From the NCBI GenBank assembly GCA_029260415.1, contig JAJDDH010000208.1, positions 1 to 6,845 of the forward strand: a DNA stretch of 6,845 nt, read 5' to 3'. Positions 5,605 to 6,845 of this stretch are shown piece after piece. Made by a program: the position numbers and the translations under genes. Source of the stretch: Phycisphaerales bacterium (GTDB lineage Bacteria > Planctomycetota > Phycisphaerae > Phycisphaerales > UBA1924). Position 1 is the first letter of the stretch. The number at the start of each line of letters is the position of its first letter. The notes under the pieces were generated by a model, which did no database searches, was not told where the DNA came from, and was given only the letters and a program-made list of their open reading frames with translations.

Positions 5605-6066
5605 ATGCACGAGGCCTCGCCCATCGCCCCGACCTGGATCGTCCTTCCGATGGCGGCGGTGACGTTGGTCGTGATCACGGGGCACCTGATGGCGATGCAG
5701 GAGGGCAGGCGCCGGGGGGACGTCCCCGCGAGCCGCTGGCGCATCCGCTCGTGCAACGGCTTCATCATGCTCTTCACCATCCCGCTCATCGCCTACGCGT
5801 TCGGCATCGTCACGCCCGACCGCCCCGGGGCGTTCATGCTCGCCTGGACGAGCGTGACCGGGCTGCTGACGATCGTCCTGCTGCTCGCGGCGATCGACAT
5901 GCTCAACACCTGGCGCCTGCTCAACGCCCAGCGGGCGCAGCGCCGGATCGAGCTGCGGGACGCGAGGCGGGAACTCATCGAGCACGCGATGGCGGTCGCG
6001 CGATCGGGGCGCCTCGATCGGCTACCCTTGAGCCATGACGAGCCCCGCGAACCCGGCGATCGCTGA
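5605..6066 (+). CDS. Three-helix membrane protein of unknown function
   Basis: I do not recognise the family. The 153-residue product has three likely membrane helices (about 10-31, 52-69 and 76-99). Helices 1 and 2 are joined by a strongly basic loop (EGRRRGDVPASRWRIRS, 33-49), and an arginine-rich amphipathic helix (about 103-136) forms the C-terminal tail. By the positive-inside rule the loop and tail face the cytoplasm and the N-terminus faces out. There are no obvious catalytic or metal-binding residues. The start ATG follows a TAGGCT box by 5 bases. The last 32 bases overlap the start of lpxK in another frame. The overlap suggests a shared transcript and perhaps an envelope-related role, but this is only context. 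The membrane helices and the promoter make a real gene likely. Confidence 0.75.
   Translation: MHEASPIAPTWIVLPMAAVTLVVITGHLMAMQEGRRRGDVPASRWRIRSCNGFIMLFTIPLIAYAFGIVTPDRPGAFMLAWTSVTGLLTIVLLLAAIDMLNTWRLLNAQRAQRRIELRDARRELIEHAMAVARSGRLDRLPLSHDEPREPGDR
6023..6028 (+). promoter_or_regulatory. Candidate -10 box of lpxK inside the upstream gene
   Basis: TACCCT, identical to the amidase hexamer, ends 6 bases before the lpxK ATG at 6035. It lies within the coding sequence of the 5605 membrane protein. If active, it would give lpxK its own leaderless transcript in addition to any read-through. No -35 is obvious. Confidence 0.45.
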
Positions 6067-6845
6067 GGCGCCGGGCGCTGACCACTTCGAGAAGTCCGCA
6101 CGACCGGGCCCGCTGCCCGGGATCGCAGGTCGTGCGTGCGCGCGGGTCTACCGGCGCGAGATCGGGCGGCGCAACGAACGCTTCGACCGGAACGAGGGCG
6201 TCACCCGCCTGGACCGCCCGGTGATCTCGGTGGGCAATCTGAGCGTTGGGGGGACGGGCAAGACGCCGATGGTCGCGTGGATCGTGCGTGTGCTGCTGGA
6301 TGGTGGGCGCAGGCCGTGCGTCGCGATGCGGGGCTACCGGGCCAAGGGCGGGATCTCCGACGAGGCGGCGATCTACCAGAAGCTGTTCATGGAGCTGCCC
6401 ATCGTCGCCCAGCCCGACCGGGCCCAGGGGCTGCAGGAGCTCTTCGCCCGCCCGGGGGGGCGCGAGATCGACAGCGTCGTGCTCGACGACGGGTTCCAGC
6501 ACCGGAAGATCGCGCGCGAGCTGGACATCGTGCTCGTGGACGCGTCGCGCAGCCCGTTTCAGGACGCGCTGCTGCCCGCCGGGTGGCTGCGCGAGCCCGT
6601 CGGGTCGCTCGCGCGGGCGGGGGGCGTCGTCCTGACGCACGCGGAGCTGGCGACGGACGAAGCGATCGGAACACTCTCGGCGCAGGTCGAGGCGGCGGGC
6701 GGCAAGGCCCCCGTCGCCGTCACGCGTCACGCGTGGACGGGGCTGGACGTGCAGCGCCGCTCGGGCGAGGAGCGCCACGAGCTGTCGTGGCTCGAGGGGC
6801 AGCGCGTGCTGGCGGTGTGCGCCATCGGCAACCCCGACGCGTTCC
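6035..6845 (+). CDS. lpxK: Tetraacyldisaccharide 4'-kinase, LpxK (runs off right edge)
   Basis: LpxK is the inner-membrane-associated kinase that phosphorylates the 4' position of the lipid A disaccharide precursor, giving lipid IVA. The visible 270 codons include RPVISVGNLSVGGTGKTP (68-85) with the P-loop GGTGKT, RGYRAKGG (105-112), VVLDDGFQHRKIARELDIVL (149-168), LLPAGWLREP (180-189) and AIGNPDAF (263-270). All are characteristic LpxK segments. The product has a polar N-terminal extension of about 25 residues before PLPGIAGRACARVYRREIGRR, the likely membrane-contacting helix. ATG 6035 is chosen because TACCCT precedes it at leaderless spacing; no Shine-Dalgarno sequence is present. The gene starts inside the preceding membrane-protein gene. 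The frame has no stop up to the window end, and roughly the last 60-80 residues are missing compared with the usual 320-350. Its presence implies the cell makes lipid A. Confidence 0.95.
   Translation, partial: MTSPANPAIAEAPGADHFEKSARPGPLPGIAGRACARVYRREIGRRNERFDRNEGVTRLDRPVISVGNLSVGGTGKTPMVAWIVRVLLDGGRRPCVAMRGYRAKGGISDEAAIYQKLFMELPIVAQPDRAQGLQELFARPGGREIDSVVLDDGFQHRKIARELDIVLVDASRSPFQDALLPAGWLREPVGSLARAGGVVLTHAELATDEAIGTLSAQVEAAGGKAPVAVTRHAWTGLDVQRRSGEERHELSWLEGQRVLAVCAIGNPDAF

Noticed and set aside
4767..5985. Long open extension of the amidase frame upstream of its ATG, antisense to maf and the 5605 gene
   Set aside because: It translates to arginine/alanine/histidine-rich low-complexity sequence with no domain, lies opposite two convincing genes, and is open only because stops are rare in GC-rich DNA.
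5975..6778. Minus-strand open frame antisense to lpxK (267 codons)
   Set aside because: The plus strand carries clear LpxK motifs throughout this region.

Overview
The window is a GC-rich, gene-dense stretch of what looks like an ordinary bacterial chromosome. It holds eight protein genes on both strands, two of them cut by the window edges. lpxK (lipid A synthesis) points to a Gram-negative envelope. An FHA domain fused to a PilB/GspE-type ATPase, the unusual SerRS motif 3 and Maf C-terminal signatures, the scarcity of Shine-Dalgarno sequences and the high GC together suggest Planctomycetota, perhaps the Phycisphaerae. That placement is an inference from sequence style; no search was run.

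Layout: (1) 1-360, minus, the start of a two-helix potassium channel with the TVGYGD filter, running into an RCK/TrkA-N domain past the left edge. (2) 435-1862, minus, serS. (3) 1937-3607, plus, divergent from serS, an FHA domain fused to a type IV pilus/type II secretion assembly ATPase. (4) 3609-3839, minus, a 76-residue protein of unknown function, tail to tail with the ATPase gene and one base away. (5) 3840-3966, a gap with two GC-rich inverted repeats. (6) 3967-4764, minus, a carbon-nitrogen hydrolase of the omega-amidase type. (7) 4765-4863, a divergent intergenic region with three small inverted repeats in a row. (8) 4864-5532, plus, a Maf-family nucleotide pyrophosphatase. (9) 5605-6066, plus, a three-helix membrane protein of unknown function. 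(10) 6035 to the right edge, plus, lpxK, starting inside the previous gene.

The genes do not form one pathway. They are housekeeping (serS, maf, lpxK), metabolite repair (amidase), ion transport (channel) and surface-apparatus (ATPase) functions. The most coherent extra signal is in the promoters. Four start codons (serS, amidase, 5605 membrane protein, lpxK) sit 5 to 8 bases behind a TAnnCT hexamer resembling a -10 box. That predicts leaderless or almost leaderless transcripts. Only the small 3609-3839 gene has a clear Shine-Dalgarno sequence. I saw no mobile element, tRNA, rRNA, CRISPR array or defence system. The most unusual gene is the FHA-ATPase fusion.
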